64,000 nucleotides of DNA from Shimia aestuarii (GTDB lineage Bacteria > Pseudomonadota > Alphaproteobacteria > Rhodobacterales > Rhodobacteraceae): contig NZ_JAKVRD010000002.1 in the NCBI RefSeq assembly GCF_022814865.1, forward strand, positions 186,001 through 250,000, in the 5' to 3' direction. Of this stretch, positions 19,008 through 27,334 are shown in pieces. The notes under the pieces were generated by a model. It was given only the letters and a program-made list of their open reading frames with translations, was not told the origin of the DNA and ran no database searches. Every line of letters starts with the position of its first letter. The stretch's first letter is position 1. Made by a program: the position numbers and the translations under genes.

Positions 19008-20000
19008 ATGAAAAAGATTCTCTTCGCAACGACCGCTCTCGTCGCCACCGCTGGCGTCGCAGCAGCAGACGTTTCGTTCGGCGGCTATGCCCGCTTTGGT
19101 GTGGACTACAACGACTCGCGCGCAACTGAAGAAGTTCGCATCACGAGCCGTTTCCGTCTCGTCGTGACCGCATCCGCTGAGTCGGACAACGGTCTGTCGT
19201 TCGGCGCTCAGATCCGCTACCAGGCCGACGCCAACGAAGACACCTACAAAATCACCTCGCTGACCCCGGTCACCAACGGCACCGGTTCGACCGTTGCTGT
19301 GGGTCTCGGCAAAGCCGGCTTCAACACCCCGCGTTTCTGGGTTTCGACCGGTGGTCTGACCGTTTCGGTTGGTCACATCATGGGTGCCTTTGAAAACATG
19401 CCGGGTATCTACGCTGGTTCCGTTGGCCTCACCGGCCTCGGCTATGCCAACGTTGTCACCAACTACGGCGTTGACTTCTACACCTCCGGCGCAGCTGGCC
19501 GCTTCGGCTTCGACGTTGTGTACTCGGCTGGCGCCTTCGGCGTTCACCTGACCCACACCTTCGACGACGCGTACCTCGCAGCTTCGAACTCCGGCGTTTC
19601 GCGCACCGGCATCGTCGCATCCTACTCGATGGGTGACTACACCTTCGCTCTGGGTGTTCAGGACTCCGACGTTGTGACCGACACCGACTGGGCGTTCACC
19701 GCTGGCGGTTCGTTCGGCGCATTCGACCTGACCCTTCAGGTTGCTGACAACGGCACCAACGACACCAAATACGGTATCGCAGGTAACTACAACCTCTCCG
19801 CAGCAACCTCGCTGCAAGGTTATGTCAACGTCGACACCCGCGCTGCATTTGACGTGCCGGGCGGCGAAGACATGAACATCGGTCTGGGCTTCGTGCACAA
19901 CATGGGCGGCGGCACCTCGCTCCGCGGTGGTGTTGCATCGCTCGCAGGCGCAGCTGGCAACACTGTCCGCGCCGACCTCGGTCTGCTCTTCTCCTTCTAA
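19008..20000 (+). CDS. Rhodobacter-type outer-membrane porin
   Basis: A 330-residue trimeric porin. The signal peptide MKKILFATTALVATAGVAAA is followed by mature DVSFGGYARFGVDYN; alternating beta strands and a terminal Phe (GLLFSF) match the BAM-recognition rule. Codon use differs from neighbours (frequent GCT, GTT, GGT, AAC), as expected for a very highly expressed protein. GAGGGA lies before ATG 19008, the leader is about 240 bases from the nearest gene, and a strong terminator follows. Likely the main diffusion pore for small solutes. Confidence 0.93.
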   Translation: MKKILFATTALVATAGVAAADVSFGGYARFGVDYNDSRATEEVRITSRFRLVVTASAESDNGLSFGAQIRYQADANEDTYKITSLTPVTNGTGSTVAVGLGKAGFNTPRFWVSTGGLTVSVGHIMGAFENMPGIYAGSVGLTGLGYANVVTNYGVDFYTSGAAGRFGFDVVYSAGAFGVHLTHTFDDAYLAASNSGVSRTGIVASYSMGDYTFALGVQDSDVVTDTDWAFTAGGSFGAFDLTLQVADNGTNDTKYGIAGNYNLSAATSLQGYVNVDTRAAFDVPGGEDMNIGLGFVHNMGGGTSLRGGVASLAGAAGNTVRADLGLLFSF

Positions 20001-20028
20001 TCTTAGAAGAAGAATACAGCCTAAGAGA

Positions 20029-20059
20029 GGGCAGGTCTTCGGACCTGCCCTTTTCTTTT
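20029..20059 (+). terminator. Rho-independent terminator of the porin gene
   Basis: A 9-bp stem GGGCAGGTC/GACCTGCCC closes the very stable TTCG tetraloop and runs into TTTTCTTTT. It lies 28 bases after the porin stop and before yggS, fitting a monocistronic abundant mRNA. Confidence 0.95.
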
Positions 20060-20110
20060 GGCCGGGGATAATGTTTTAAAGCGGTGAGTGTTGAAGACAG
20101 GAACCCGCGC

Positions 20111-20764
20111 ATGTCCCTTGCCGATATCAAAGCCCGCATTCACAAGGCCGAAGAGGTCGCCGGTCGCCCGGTTGGCGCGACGAAGCTCATCGCGGTGAGC
20201 AAGGTGCAGCCCAATGACCGGGTCGAAGCCGTTCTGGAGGAGGGGCATCGTCTCTTTGGGGAAAACAAGGTGCAGGAAGCGGCGAGCAAATGGCCGGATT
20301 TCCGCGCACGTTTTGAGGGTGTCGAGGTGCATCTCCTCGGGCCGCTTCAGACCAACAAGGCACGGCAGGCGATCGAGCTATTCGAGGCGATTCACTCGGT
20401 AGACCGGCCCAAACTTGCCAAGACGCTGGCGCGGTTGGCGCAGGAGATGGGGCAGTGTCCCGAATTGTTCATTCAGGTGAACACCGGGGAAGAGCCGCAA
20501 AAGGCGGGGGTTTTGCCCGCAGAGGCGGATGCATTCGTCGCGGAGTGCCGGGCGCTTGATCTGCCGGTGAAGGGGCTGATGTGCATTCCGCCGGTGGACG
20601 AAGAGCCGAGCCTGCATTTCGCGTTGCTTGGCAAGATCGCAGCACGCAACGGGCTCGACGGGCTTTCCATGGGGATGAGCGGTGATTTTGAGCGCGCGGT
20701 GGCGCTTGGGGCGACGCATGTGCGGGTCGGGTCGGCCATTTTCGGGGCGCGTGACTACGGATAA
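20111..20764 (+). CDS. YggS/PROSC-type pyridoxal-phosphate homeostasis protein
   Basis: A 217-residue single-domain PLP-binding TIM barrel. Lys31 in LIAVSKVQP is the expected Schiff-base lysine; GENKVQEA and HLLGPLQTNKA are family motifs, and the phosphate loop is GMSGDFERAVALGATHVRVG. The family buffers PLP and affects amino-acid balance rather than catalysing a reaction. ATG 20111 has AGGAA at good spacing; an in-frame GTG at 20084 lacks one. Confidence 0.9.
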   Translation: MSLADIKARIHKAEEVAGRPVGATKLIAVSKVQPNDRVEAVLEEGHRLFGENKVQEAASKWPDFRARFEGVEVHLLGPLQTNKARQAIELFEAIHSVDRPKLAKTLARLAQEMGQCPELFIQVNTGEEPQKAGVLPAEADAFVAECRALDLPVKGLMCIPPVDEEPSLHFALLGKIAARNGLDGLSMGMSGDFERAVALGATHVRVGSAIFGARDYG

Positions 20765-20811
20765 GGGAAAGCGCCTTCGAAATCGCGTCTAAGGATTTTC
20801 GAAAGCCCTTT

Positions 20812-21306
20812 TTAGCGGACGATCACCCGCGTGCCCGGCGCGGCATGGGCGGCAATCCAGAGCAGATGATCGCGGCGAAAGGCGATGCAGCCTTCGGTCG
20901 GATAGCCCTTGCGGCGATATTGATGCAGGAAAATCGCCGAGCCACCGCCCGGCGTTGCGTCGGGCCAGTTCCAATCCGTCAGCAGAATCACATCATAGAG
21001 CGGATCAGCGCGGCGCAGGTGCTCGTGGCTTGGGGAATAAGGCGCGCGCACGAGGGTATTATAGGCCGGATCGTCGGGGGCATCTGACCAGAGATCATCT
21101 TTGCCGATCGCCATCGCCCAAGGCGCGGGCGCAAGCAGGCGGTCAGCGCGGTAGAGGAGGCCGGTGATCCGGTGGACGCCGCGCGGTGTCGCGCCGTCCC
21201 CTTCCCGTTTCTCTGACGTCAGGCCGCCCTTGCCGATGGAGCAGGGAATATAGCGGCCCATGAAGCGCACGCCGCGCGGTGTCAGGACGAGATCAGCAGG
21301 CGTCAT
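20812..21306 (-). CDS. L,D-transpeptidase (YkuD-like) family protein
   Basis: A 164-residue protein with the catalytic segment [18 protein letters not shown], His128 and Cys140, which corresponds to the HxnHGCh motif but with Thr-Glu in place of Ser/Thr-His. No signal peptide is obvious, unusual for an enzyme acting on peptidoglycan, though Rhodobacterales homologues look similar. Possible role in 3-3 peptide cross-links. Its ATG overlaps the ribA stop as ATGA. Confidence 0.8.
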   Translation of the reverse strand: MTPADLVLTPRGVRFMGRYIPCSIGKGGLTSEKREGDGATPRGVHRITGLLYRADRLLAPAPWAMAIGKDDLWSDAPDDPAYNTLVRAPYSPSHEHLRRADPLYDVILLTDWNWPDATPGGGSAIFLHQYRRKGYPTEGCIAFRRDHLLWIAAHAAPGTRVIVR

Positions 21307-22394
21307 AGCAAGTGCCCGGATTTCGCCGCCTTGGTGGCGAGATAGGTGCGGTTGTGGGCATTCTCGCCGACTTTGAGCGGTACGCGTTCGGCTACGGAAA
21401 TCCCATGATCTTCCATCATCGAGACCTTGCGCGGGTTGTTGGTCAGCAGGCGTACCGAGGAAAAACCGAGTTCGCGAAGAATTTTCGCGCCGATGCGGAA
21501 ATCGCGCTCGTCATCTTCAAAGCCGAGGCGGTGATTGGCCTCGACCGTGTCAAAGCCCTGATCCTGAAGGCTATAGGCGCGCATCTTGTTGGCTAGGCCG
21601 ATGCCGCGCCCTTCCTGATTGAGGTAGAGGAGGACGCCCGCGCCTTCCTGGCCCATCTGTGTCAAGGCACCGCGCAGTTGCGGGCCACAATCGCATTTGA
21701 GACTTCCAAGGACATCGCCGGTAAAGCAGGCAGAATGCAGGCGGGCGAGAACGGGTTCGTCGCGTGGCGGGCGGCCGATCTCGATCGCGTAATGCTCTTC
21801 GCCGCCATCCTCGGGGCGGAAGATATGCAGCCGCCCGGCCTCGGCCGCTTCCATGGGTAGGCGGGCATGAACAACCGGGTGCAGGGGGCTTGTCGCTTCG
21901 AGATGCGGCGCGGCGAGGTCGGCGGGAATCACCGTCAGGCCATTGGCAAGGGCAAACCCGGCGGGATCCTTTAGGTCGGTCACGACGGTAGCGGGCAAAA
22001 GCTGGGCCGATTTCGCCAGCTTGATCGCGGCCCGGTGTAGGCCAGCGTCGCCGCCGCGCTCAGCCAAGAGCGGCCCCTTCATCGGAGAGGCGAGATCATC
22101 CGCCGGATCGGCAATATCCCGGACCCATGCAAGGCTCGCGTCCGAGGGCAGGTTGATACGTGCAAGATCGCCGTCATAGGCATGGGCCTTCAGGGTCGTG
22201 GCGCGACGGGCCGTAATCGCAAGCACCGGATGCCCCCCGAGGGCGCGCAGATCATCCAAACGCTCTGCCTTGAGTGTTTCCGCAGCGAGGACAAGCACCG
22301 CCGCGCCGTTGCCAGTCAGCAAGATCGGCACCCCCATGCGCAGGTCAGCGCGGGCGCGGGCAAGGCGTTCGATAATGTCGGGTGCGAAGCTCAT
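21303..22394 (-). CDS. ribA: GTP cyclohydrolase II, N-terminally extended
   Basis: First committed step of riboflavin synthesis. The zinc site C-x10-C-x-C is at Cys223, Cys234 and Cys236, and catalytic/GTP motifs [12 protein letters not shown] and LLTNNPRKV follow. At 363 residues it has about 165 extra N-terminal residues resembling a degenerate RibB-like domain, as is usual in this lineage; no functional DHBP-synthase signature is visible there. Heads a two-gene operon with the L,D-transpeptidase. Confidence 0.93.
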   Translation of the reverse strand: MSFAPDIIERLARARADLRMGVPILLTGNGAAVLVLAAETLKAERLDDLRALGGHPVLAITARRATTLKAHAYDGDLARINLPSDASLAWVRDIADPADDLASPMKGPLLAERGGDAGLHRAAIKLAKSAQLLPATVVTDLKDPAGFALANGLTVIPADLAAPHLEATSPLHPVVHARLPMEAAEAGRLHIFRPEDGGEEHYAIEIGRPPRDEPVLARLHSACFTGDVLGSLKCDCGPQLRGALTQMGQEGAGVLLYLNQEGRGIGLANKMRAYSLQDQGFDTVEANHRLGFEDDERDFRIGAKILRELGFSSVRLLTNNPRKVSMMEDHGISVAERVPLKVGENAHNRTYLATKAAKSGHLL

Positions 22395-22569
22395 GGGTGG
22401 GGCTTGTTATAGTGTTACGGTTTTGAGGGACAGGTGTATCCCCGATTGTCGCATTATGAAACATATCACGGGTGAATTACACGAGGCCGTGAGAGGATTG
22501 CAGCAATTCTTGTCGAACGCGTGAGGGCGCGCCACATGTCATGCGACGAAGAGAGAAAGGGAGGTCGAG

Positions 22570-23256
22570 ATGGCCCAGCTCAAGAAGATCCTGCTTGTCG
22601 ATGATGACGAGGACCTGCGCGAGGCGCTGGCCGAGCAGCTCGACATGACCGAGGATTTCGATGTGTTCGAGGCCGGCAACGGCAGCGAAGCCATGGTGAA
22701 GGCCAAGGAAGGCCTGTATGACCTGATGATCCTTGACGTAGGCCTGCCGGACACCGACGGGCGCGAGCTTTGCAAGCTGATGCGCAAACAGGGCGTCAAA
22801 TGCCCGATCCTCATGCTCACGGGGCATGACAGCGACGCCGACACCATCCTTGGCCTTGATGCCGGGGCGAATGACTATGTGCCGAAACCCTTCAAGTTCC
22901 CTGTGCTCCTTGCCCGTATCCGCGCGCAGCTGCGCCAGCATGAACAATCGGAAGACGCCGTGTTCCAGCTTGGGCCGTATACGTTCAAACCGGCGATGAA
23001 GATGCTCGTGACCGAGGACGATCGGAAAATTCGCCTGACGGAGAAAGAGGCCAATATCCTCAAGTTCCTCTACCGATCGAGCGAGGGCGTGGTGCCGCGC
23101 GACGTGCTTTTGCACGAGGTCTGGGGCTATAACGCGGGGGTCACGACCCATACGCTCGAGACCCATATCTACCGCCTGCGTCAGAAGATCGAGCCCGATC
23201 CGTCCAACGCACGGTTGCTCATTACGGAGTCTGGTGGGTATCGCCTTGTTGCGTGA
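22570..23256 (+). CDS. OmpR-family response regulator (CenR-like)
   Basis: A 228-residue two-domain regulator. The receiver has acidic pair Asp11/Asp12, phospho-acceptor Asp56 (MILDVGLP) and the KPF lysine; the winged-helix DNA-binding domain spans about 130-228 (RLTEKEANILKFLYR, THTLETHIYRLRQKI). The N-terminus resembles CenR, the essential envelope and division regulator of Caulobacter and Rhodobacter, from memory of the family. No histidine kinase is adjacent, which also fits CenR. GGGAGG precedes the ATG. A candidate small RNA follows. Confidence 0.9.
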   Translation: MAQLKKILLVDDDEDLREALAEQLDMTEDFDVFEAGNGSEAMVKAKEGLYDLMILDVGLPDTDGRELCKLMRKQGVKCPILMLTGHDSDADTILGLDAGANDYVPKPFKFPVLLARIRAQLRQHEQSEDAVFQLGPYTFKPAMKMLVTEDDRKIRLTEKEANILKFLYRSSEGVVPRDVLLHEVWGYNAGVTTHTLETHIYRLRQKIEPDPSNARLLITESGGYRLVA

Positions 23257-23315
23257 TGGGGTGCTGCAGCGATGCAATATGCCGTGACGGAATTTTCCGA
23301 TTTGCGAAAATTTCG

Positions 23316-23329
23316 TTGATCTGGGTCAA
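23316..23329 (+). promoter_or_regulatory. FNR/FnrL-type box
   Basis: TTGATCTGGGTCAA fits the FNR-family pattern TTGAT-N4-RTCAA with both half sites. Its centre (23322.5) would be at -41.5 from a start near 23364, the class II activator position, with TAGAAC at 23352-23357 as a 4/6 match to the -10 hexamer. Suggests oxygen-responsive control of the downstream transcript. Confidence 0.65.
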
Positions 23330-23363
23330 AGTCACGGATTCAATGAATCTTTAGAACATACCC

Positions 23364-23450
23364 ACTATTACGTATCCCTTGCATGTCTGGGTTATGACAT
23401 GCACCTCCCTGTTGGACTGGGCCCGGATTTGTTCCGGGCCTCTTTTTTTG
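23364..23450 (+). ncRNA. Candidate trans-acting small RNA
   Basis: About 85 nt predicted between the response regulator and the GST gene. It has a 7-bp 5' hairpin (GCATGTC/GACATGC, 23381-23402), an unpaired linker ACCTCCCTGTTGGACT containing an anti-Shine-Dalgarno CCTCCC, and a rho-independent terminator (23420-23450). The layout of hairpin, exposed seed and terminator is typical of Hfq-dependent sRNAs, and an FNR-like box lies upstream. No plausible protein fits because the only ATG frame runs through the terminator. Promoter and size are inferred. Confidence 0.6.
23420..23450 (+). terminator. Rho-independent terminator after response regulator/sRNA
   Basis: An 8-bp stem GGCCCGGA/TCCGGGCC with a five-base loop is followed by TCTTTTTTTG. 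It ends two bases before the convergent GST stop. It ends the candidate sRNA and any read-through from the regulator gene. Confidence 0.92.
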
Positions 23451-23451
23451 T

Positions 23452-24081
23452 TTAGAGAGAGGCGCTTGGGCGCGCGGCGATCCGGTCGTACCAGCGTTTC
23501 AGATCGGGGCGGGTGTCATCGACACGCAGTTTGATGACACGGGCGAAATCGACAAAGACAAAGCCCGTGATATCAGCGAAGGAGAACCCGTCAGCGGCGA
23601 TATAGTCGCGATCTGCGAGGTGCGCGTCGAGCCGGTCGAAAAACAGGGTTGCGCGTTCGAGGCCGCGTTTGGCCAAGGCGGGAATCTGTTCGAAATTGTC
23701 CGGGCCGGGCAGGGCGCGACCCTTCATATGTGGGTTGCCGTTGCGCAGGGCTTCGGCGATGGCTAGGCCGAGCTGATGCTCGATCCGGGCGTTCCACATC
23801 TGAATCAGGGCCTTTTCTTCGGCGGTGGTGCCTAGGAGAGGCGGTTCGGGGTGCATCTCCTCGAGATAGGTTGCGATGGCGATATTCTCGCTCAGGATCA
23901 GGCCGCTTTCGGTCGCCAGCACGGGGACCGTAGCGCCGGGGTGGATCGCTAGGAATTCAGGCGAGAGCTGTTCTCCCTTGGCGAGCGAGACCTCGCGGGT
24001 CTCGACCGAAAGCCCTTTCTCGGCGATGAACATGCGGGCGCGGCGGGGGCTTGGCGCGGTGGCGCAATCGTAAAAGATCAT
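23452..24081 (-). CDS. Glutathione S-transferase family protein
   Basis: A 209-residue GST with N-terminal MIFYDCATAPSPRRARM (Cys6/Ser11 near the thiol site), cis-Pro stretch TVPVLATESGLILSENIAIATYLE and the C-domain motif FSFADITGFVFVDF. It is unrelated in detail to the GST at 11.8 kb. Monocistronic, convergent with the candidate sRNA. Substrate unknown; the family detoxifies electrophiles or acts in catabolism. Confidence 0.85.
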   Translation of the reverse strand: MIFYDCATAPSPRRARMFIAEKGLSVETREVSLAKGEQLSPEFLAIHPGATVPVLATESGLILSENIAIATYLEEMHPEPPLLGTTAEEKALIQMWNARIEHQLGLAIAEALRNGNPHMKGRALPGPDNFEQIPALAKRGLERATLFFDRLDAHLADRDYIAADGFSFADITGFVFVDFARVIKLRVDDTRPDLKRWYDRIAARPSASL

Positions 24082-24150
24082 GGTGTTTCCTCCTCGGGGC
24101 CATGTTGAAGGGCTGCGCCAGAATGTCGAGCGTATCGTGGCGGCGCGGCG

Positions 24151-24178
24151 GGGATTGAGTATTTGGACAGAGAAGAAG
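24151..24178 (+). repeat. ATTT intergenic repeat, copy D (no hairpin)
   Basis: GGGATTGAGTATTTGGACAG followed by AGAAGAAG, in the divergent gap between the GST and exonuclease III genes. It matches the 3' portion of the hairpin repeats, whose paired blocks are absent here. Confidence 0.55.
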
Positions 24179-24258
24179 ATGGAGGCGGTTTTCGCCGTGG
24201 CGGGCCTTGGGGCGAGCGGTTAAGGTGGCGCGACAACGGATAGGAAACGGAGCGGATC

Positions 24259-25047
24259 ATGGCCTTTACCCTTGCCACATGGAACATCAACTCGGTGCGC
24301 CTTCGAGAGCCTATCGTCTTGAAATTGCTTGAGGAAGAGGCGCCGGACGTGCTCTGCTTGCAGGAGTGCAAAAGCCCGGTCGAGAAGATTCCGACCGAGG
24401 GCTTCAGGGCGCTTGGATACAACTACATCGTGGCGCGGGGGCAGAAGGGATATAACGGGGTTGCGATCCTGTCGAAGATCCCGATGGAAGATGCAGGCGA
24501 CAAGGATTTCGCCGCACTTGGCCATGCGCGCCACGTTGCGGGCCGGCTTGAGAACGGGGTCACGATCCAGAATTTCTATGTCCCGGCGGGCGGCGACAAA
24601 CCGGACCGTGAGATCAATGAGAAGTTTGGTCAGAAGCTCGACTACCTCACCGAGATGCGCGATTGGTTCCACGGGGAGAGACCGGAAAAATCCATTCTTG
24701 TCGGGGACTTGAACATCGCCCCGCGAGAGGACGATGTGTGGAATCACAAGCAGCTTTTGAAGATCGTGAGCCACACGCCCATTGAGGTCGAGCACCTTGC
24801 CGAGACGCAGGATGCGGGCAAATGGGTCGACATCACGCGGCAGGATATTCCCGAAGGTTTGCTCTATAGCTGGTGGTCCTATCGCGCGAAGGACTGGGAC
24901 GCGGCGGACAAGGGGCGGCGGCTCGACCATGTCTGGGCCACGCCGGATATTTCCAACGCGGGGCATGGCAGCCGGGTCCTGCGCGCGGCGCGCGGATGGG
25001 AGAAACCGAGCGACCACGCACCGGTCTTTGCGACCTTCGATCTCTGA
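24259..25047 (+). CDS. xth: Exodeoxyribonuclease III
   Basis: A 262-residue AP endonuclease/3' exonuclease of base-excision repair. Metal ligand Glu36 is in LCLQECKS, the catalytic loop GDLNIAPREDD is mid-protein and the terminal SDHAPVFA supplies the Asp-His pair. The N-terminus MAFTLATWNINSVRLRE is standard. Divergent from a GST; the iteron repeat begins 10 bases after its stop. Confidence 0.96.
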   Translation: MAFTLATWNINSVRLREPIVLKLLEEEAPDVLCLQECKSPVEKIPTEGFRALGYNYIVARGQKGYNGVAILSKIPMEDAGDKDFAALGHARHVAGRLENGVTIQNFYVPAGGDKPDREINEKFGQKLDYLTEMRDWFHGERPEKSILVGDLNIAPREDDVWNHKQLLKIVSHTPIEVEHLAETQDAGKWVDITRQDIPEGLLYSWWSYRAKDWDAADKGRRLDHVWATPDISNAGHGSRVLRAARGWEKPSDHAPVFATFDL

Positions 25048-25056
25048 GAAACGCAG

Positions 25057-25097
25057 GTCGGTATTGCGTCGGTATTGCGTCTGTAACGCGGTGGTGC
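25057..25097 (+). repeat. 11-bp iteron repeat, copy 2
   Basis: Two identical 11-mers GTCGGTATTGC, a third GTCTGTAACGC, then GGTGGTGC; 38 of 41 bases match the copy at 11793-11833 and the third unit and tail are identical. It lies between xth and the thioredoxin gene, in the same orientation as copy 1. Confidence 0.8.
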
Positions 25098-25179
25098 CGG
25101 TTTCACAGATGTGACGGGTTGGCAGGCTTGGCCACAAGGGCCATATAGGGGCCAACACGACAGATGAGGGGGAAGACCC

Positions 25180-26094
25180 ATGCTCGAACTTGGACAAGGC
25201 AACGCGGCACCGGCCGGCGATCTTATCAAGGATGTGACCGAGGCCACTTTCATGGCCGACGTGGTTGAGGCCTCGCAGGAGGTTCCGGTCATCGTCGATT
25301 TCTGGGCACCTTGGTGCGGCCCGTGCAAACAGCTTGGCCCGGCGCTTGAGGCGGCGGTGACGGCGGCGAAGGGCGCGGTCAAGATGGCCAAGGTCAATGT
25401 CGACGAGAACCAGATGATCGCGGGCCAGATGCGGGTGCAGTCGATCCCGACCGTCTATGCCTTTTATCAGGGCCAGCCGGTGGACGGGTTCCAAGGGGCG
25501 CTTCCGCCGAGCGAGATTGACGCCTTTGTGCAGCGTGTCATCGAGGCGGGCGGCGGTGAAGCCGACAATGGCCTTGCCGATGCCGTCGAGGCCGCCGAGG
25601 CGATGCTTGCCGAAGGCGATGCGCAGGGCGCGGGCGAGACATTCGCCGCGATCCTCGAACAGGAGCAGGACAACGCGCCGGCCTTTGGCGGGTTGATCCG
25701 GGCCAATATCGCACTTGGTGCGCTTGATCAGGCCGAGGCGGTTCTGGCGCAATGCCCCGAGGCGATGGCGACAACGCCGGAAGTTGAGGCCGCGAAGGCG
25801 CAGCTTGAGCTTGCCCGGCAGGCCGAAAACGCTGGTCCGGTGGCGGAATTGCGTGCGGCGGTCGATGCAGATCCGGACAACCACCAAGCCCGGTACGACC
25901 TTGCTCAGGCGCTTCATGCGGCGGGTGAGGCCGAGGCCGCGGTCGAGGAACTTCTCGAGCTTTTCCGGCGCGACCGGGAATGGCATGATGGGGCGGCCAA
26001 GGCGCAGCTCTTTACCATTTTCGAGGCGCTCAAACCCAACGATCCGGTGGTGCTTAACGGGCGGCGCAAGCTCAGCTCGATGATATTTGCCTGA
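25180..26094 (+). CDS. Thioredoxin-TPR protein (CnoX/YbbN type)
   Basis: A 304-residue protein with an N-terminal thioredoxin domain (WAPWCGPCK, Cys46 and Cys49, intact redox pair) and a C-terminal half of about four alpha-helical TPR-like repeats rich in Ala and Glu. E. coli CnoX uses this layout to protect clients from oxidation and hand them to GroEL; this copy keeps both cysteines and so may also reduce disulfides. It precedes the LON-domain gene by 27 bases on the same strand. Confidence 0.9.
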   Translation: MLELGQGNAAPAGDLIKDVTEATFMADVVEASQEVPVIVDFWAPWCGPCKQLGPALEAAVTAAKGAVKMAKVNVDENQMIAGQMRVQSIPTVYAFYQGQPVDGFQGALPPSEIDAFVQRVIEAGGGEADNGLADAVEAAEAMLAEGDAQGAGETFAAILEQEQDNAPAFGGLIRANIALGALDQAEAVLAQCPEAMATTPEVEAAKAQLELARQAENAGPVAELRAAVDADPDNHQARYDLAQALHAAGEAEAAVEELLELFRRDREWHDGAAKAQLFTIFEALKPNDPVVLNGRRKLSSMIFA

Positions 26095-26121
26095 CGCGCA
26101 AAGCGCGCTAAGCTTTCCTGC

Positions 26122-26766
26122 ATGTTCAAAGTTTCCGATCTTCCCGGTACGATCCCGATTTTTCCATTGCCGGGGGCGCTGCTCCTGCCGCGCTCGCGCC
26201 TGCCGCTCCATATCTTTGAGCCGCGTTACCTCGCGATGCTCGACGATGCGCTCAAGACGCCGGAGCGGTTGATCGGCATGGTGCAACCCAACGAGGTTCC
26301 GGGCCGTGAAGGGCCGGGGCTGCAATCTATCGGCTGTGTCGGGCGCGTGACGCAATTCTCGGAGACCGAGGATGGGCGCTATCTCATCACGCTGTCGGGG
26401 GGCTCGCGGTTCCGAGTGCTGCGCGAGGTCGAGGGGTTCACGCCTTATCGGCGCTGTGAGGTGAGTTGGGACGGGTTTGCACAAGATCTTGGCGGGCAGG
26501 AACACGACGTCGATTTTGATCGTGCGGCGTTCATGTCGGTCTTAGAGCGGTATTTCGATACCATGGACCTTTCGACCGATTGGGAGACATTGCGCGAGGC
26601 AGAGGACGAGTTGCTCATCAATTCGCTCTCCATGCTTCTTGACTTTGCCCCCGAGGACAAGCAGGCGCTTCTTGAGGCGCCGTCGCTGGCCACGCGGCGG
26701 GAGACCCTCGTGACGTTGATCGAATTCGCGCTCAGAGGCGGCGCGGGAGAGGATGTGATGCAATGA
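26122..26766 (+). CDS. LON substrate-binding domain protein
   Basis: A 214-residue protein consisting of the N-terminal LON domain without ATPase or protease parts. [26 protein letters not shown] is the typical opening; it ends in an alpha-helical bundle. Members are often labelled peptidase S16 but lack the catalytic Ser-Lys. Function is unknown, perhaps ligand or substrate recognition. Overlaps the Trm112-like start as ATGA and follows the thioredoxin gene, so the three are probably one operon. Confidence 0.88.
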   Translation: MFKVSDLPGTIPIFPLPGALLLPRSRLPLHIFEPRYLAMLDDALKTPERLIGMVQPNEVPGREGPGLQSIGCVGRVTQFSETEDGRYLITLSGGSRFRVLREVEGFTPYRRCEVSWDGFAQDLGGQEHDVDFDRAAFMSVLERYFDTMDLSTDWETLREAEDELLINSLSMLLDFAPEDKQALLEAPSLATRRETLVTLIEFALRGGAGEDVMQ

Positions 26767-26948
26767 CTGAGAAAGCACCGCTTTTTGACCGTCGGATGCT
26801 CGAGGCGCTGATCTGTCCGCAGACGCGCGGCACGCTCGAATATGATGCCGAGGCGCAGGAGCTGATTTCCAAGAGCGCGAACCTTGCCTTTCCGATCCGC
26901 AATGGCATTCCCGTGATGCTTGTCGATGAGGCGCGGGTGCTCGACTAG
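26763..26948 (+). CDS. Trm112 family small protein
   Basis: A 61-residue protein with the Trm112 core: [16 protein letters not shown], then [16 protein letters not shown]. The usual zinc-knuckle cysteines are reduced to one (Cys18), as in many bacterial relatives. Eukaryotic Trm112 activates methyltransferases; the bacterial role is unclear. Translationally coupled to the LON-domain gene, an arrangement conserved in alphaproteobacteria. Confidence 0.88.
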   Translation: MTEKAPLFDRRMLEALICPQTRGTLEYDAEAQELISKSANLAFPIRNGIPVMLVDEARVLD

Positions 26949-27037
26949 GCCACGGGGTCTTTCGAAAAGACGATTGGCGTTCAGAGGGTATTAACCCCCG
27001 ACGTGTTTGCATGGGCCGTCACCAGAAGGAGGCGGCC

Positions 27038-27334
27038 ATGTCACGTGTGAGTCCGGCGGATGCGCTTGGGTATATTCGGGAAGAGATTGCAGCCCTGAAA
27101 CAGAGGGAGGCAGAGCTCAAGGCGCGGTTGATTGCCGAGGGCGAGGTCGAAGGCGATGCCTATGACGTCGAGTTCTGCGAGGTGCGGCGCAAGGTGTTTC
27201 GTTATGACCGCCTGCCGCGCGCGATGCTTTGTGATCCGCGGTATTGGGATGAACGGGTGTCGGTCGAGCTTCGGGTCCGGGATCGGACTGTCGACTTTGG
27301 CGTTGGCAGTGGCGAGGCGCGGCTTAGCGCATGA
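27038..27334 (+). CDS. Conserved hypothetical protein with N-terminal coiled coil
   Basis: A 98-residue protein I cannot assign. Residues 8-35 (GYIREEIAALKQREAELKAR) are a charged heptad-like helix; the rest is a beta-rich segment with VRRKVFRYDRLPRAML. ATG 27038 is chosen over the in-frame ATG at 27011 because AGGAGG lies seven bases before it. Its stop overlaps the convergent monooxygenase gene by 11 bases. Confidence 0.7.
   Translation: MSRVSPADALGYIREEIAALKQREAELKARLIAEGEVEGDAYDVEFCEVRRKVFRYDRLPRAMLCDPRYWDERVSVELRVRDRTVDFGVGSGEARLSA

Noticed and set aside
22456-22524. A 22-residue frame MKHITGELHEAVRGLQQFLSNA between ribA and the response regulator
   Set aside because: Third positions are not GC-biased and there is no ribosome site; considered chance.
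23391-23460. Small protein starting ATGACATGCACCTCC in the candidate sRNA
   Set aside because: The frame runs straight through the terminator stem and T tract, and no ribosome site precedes it.
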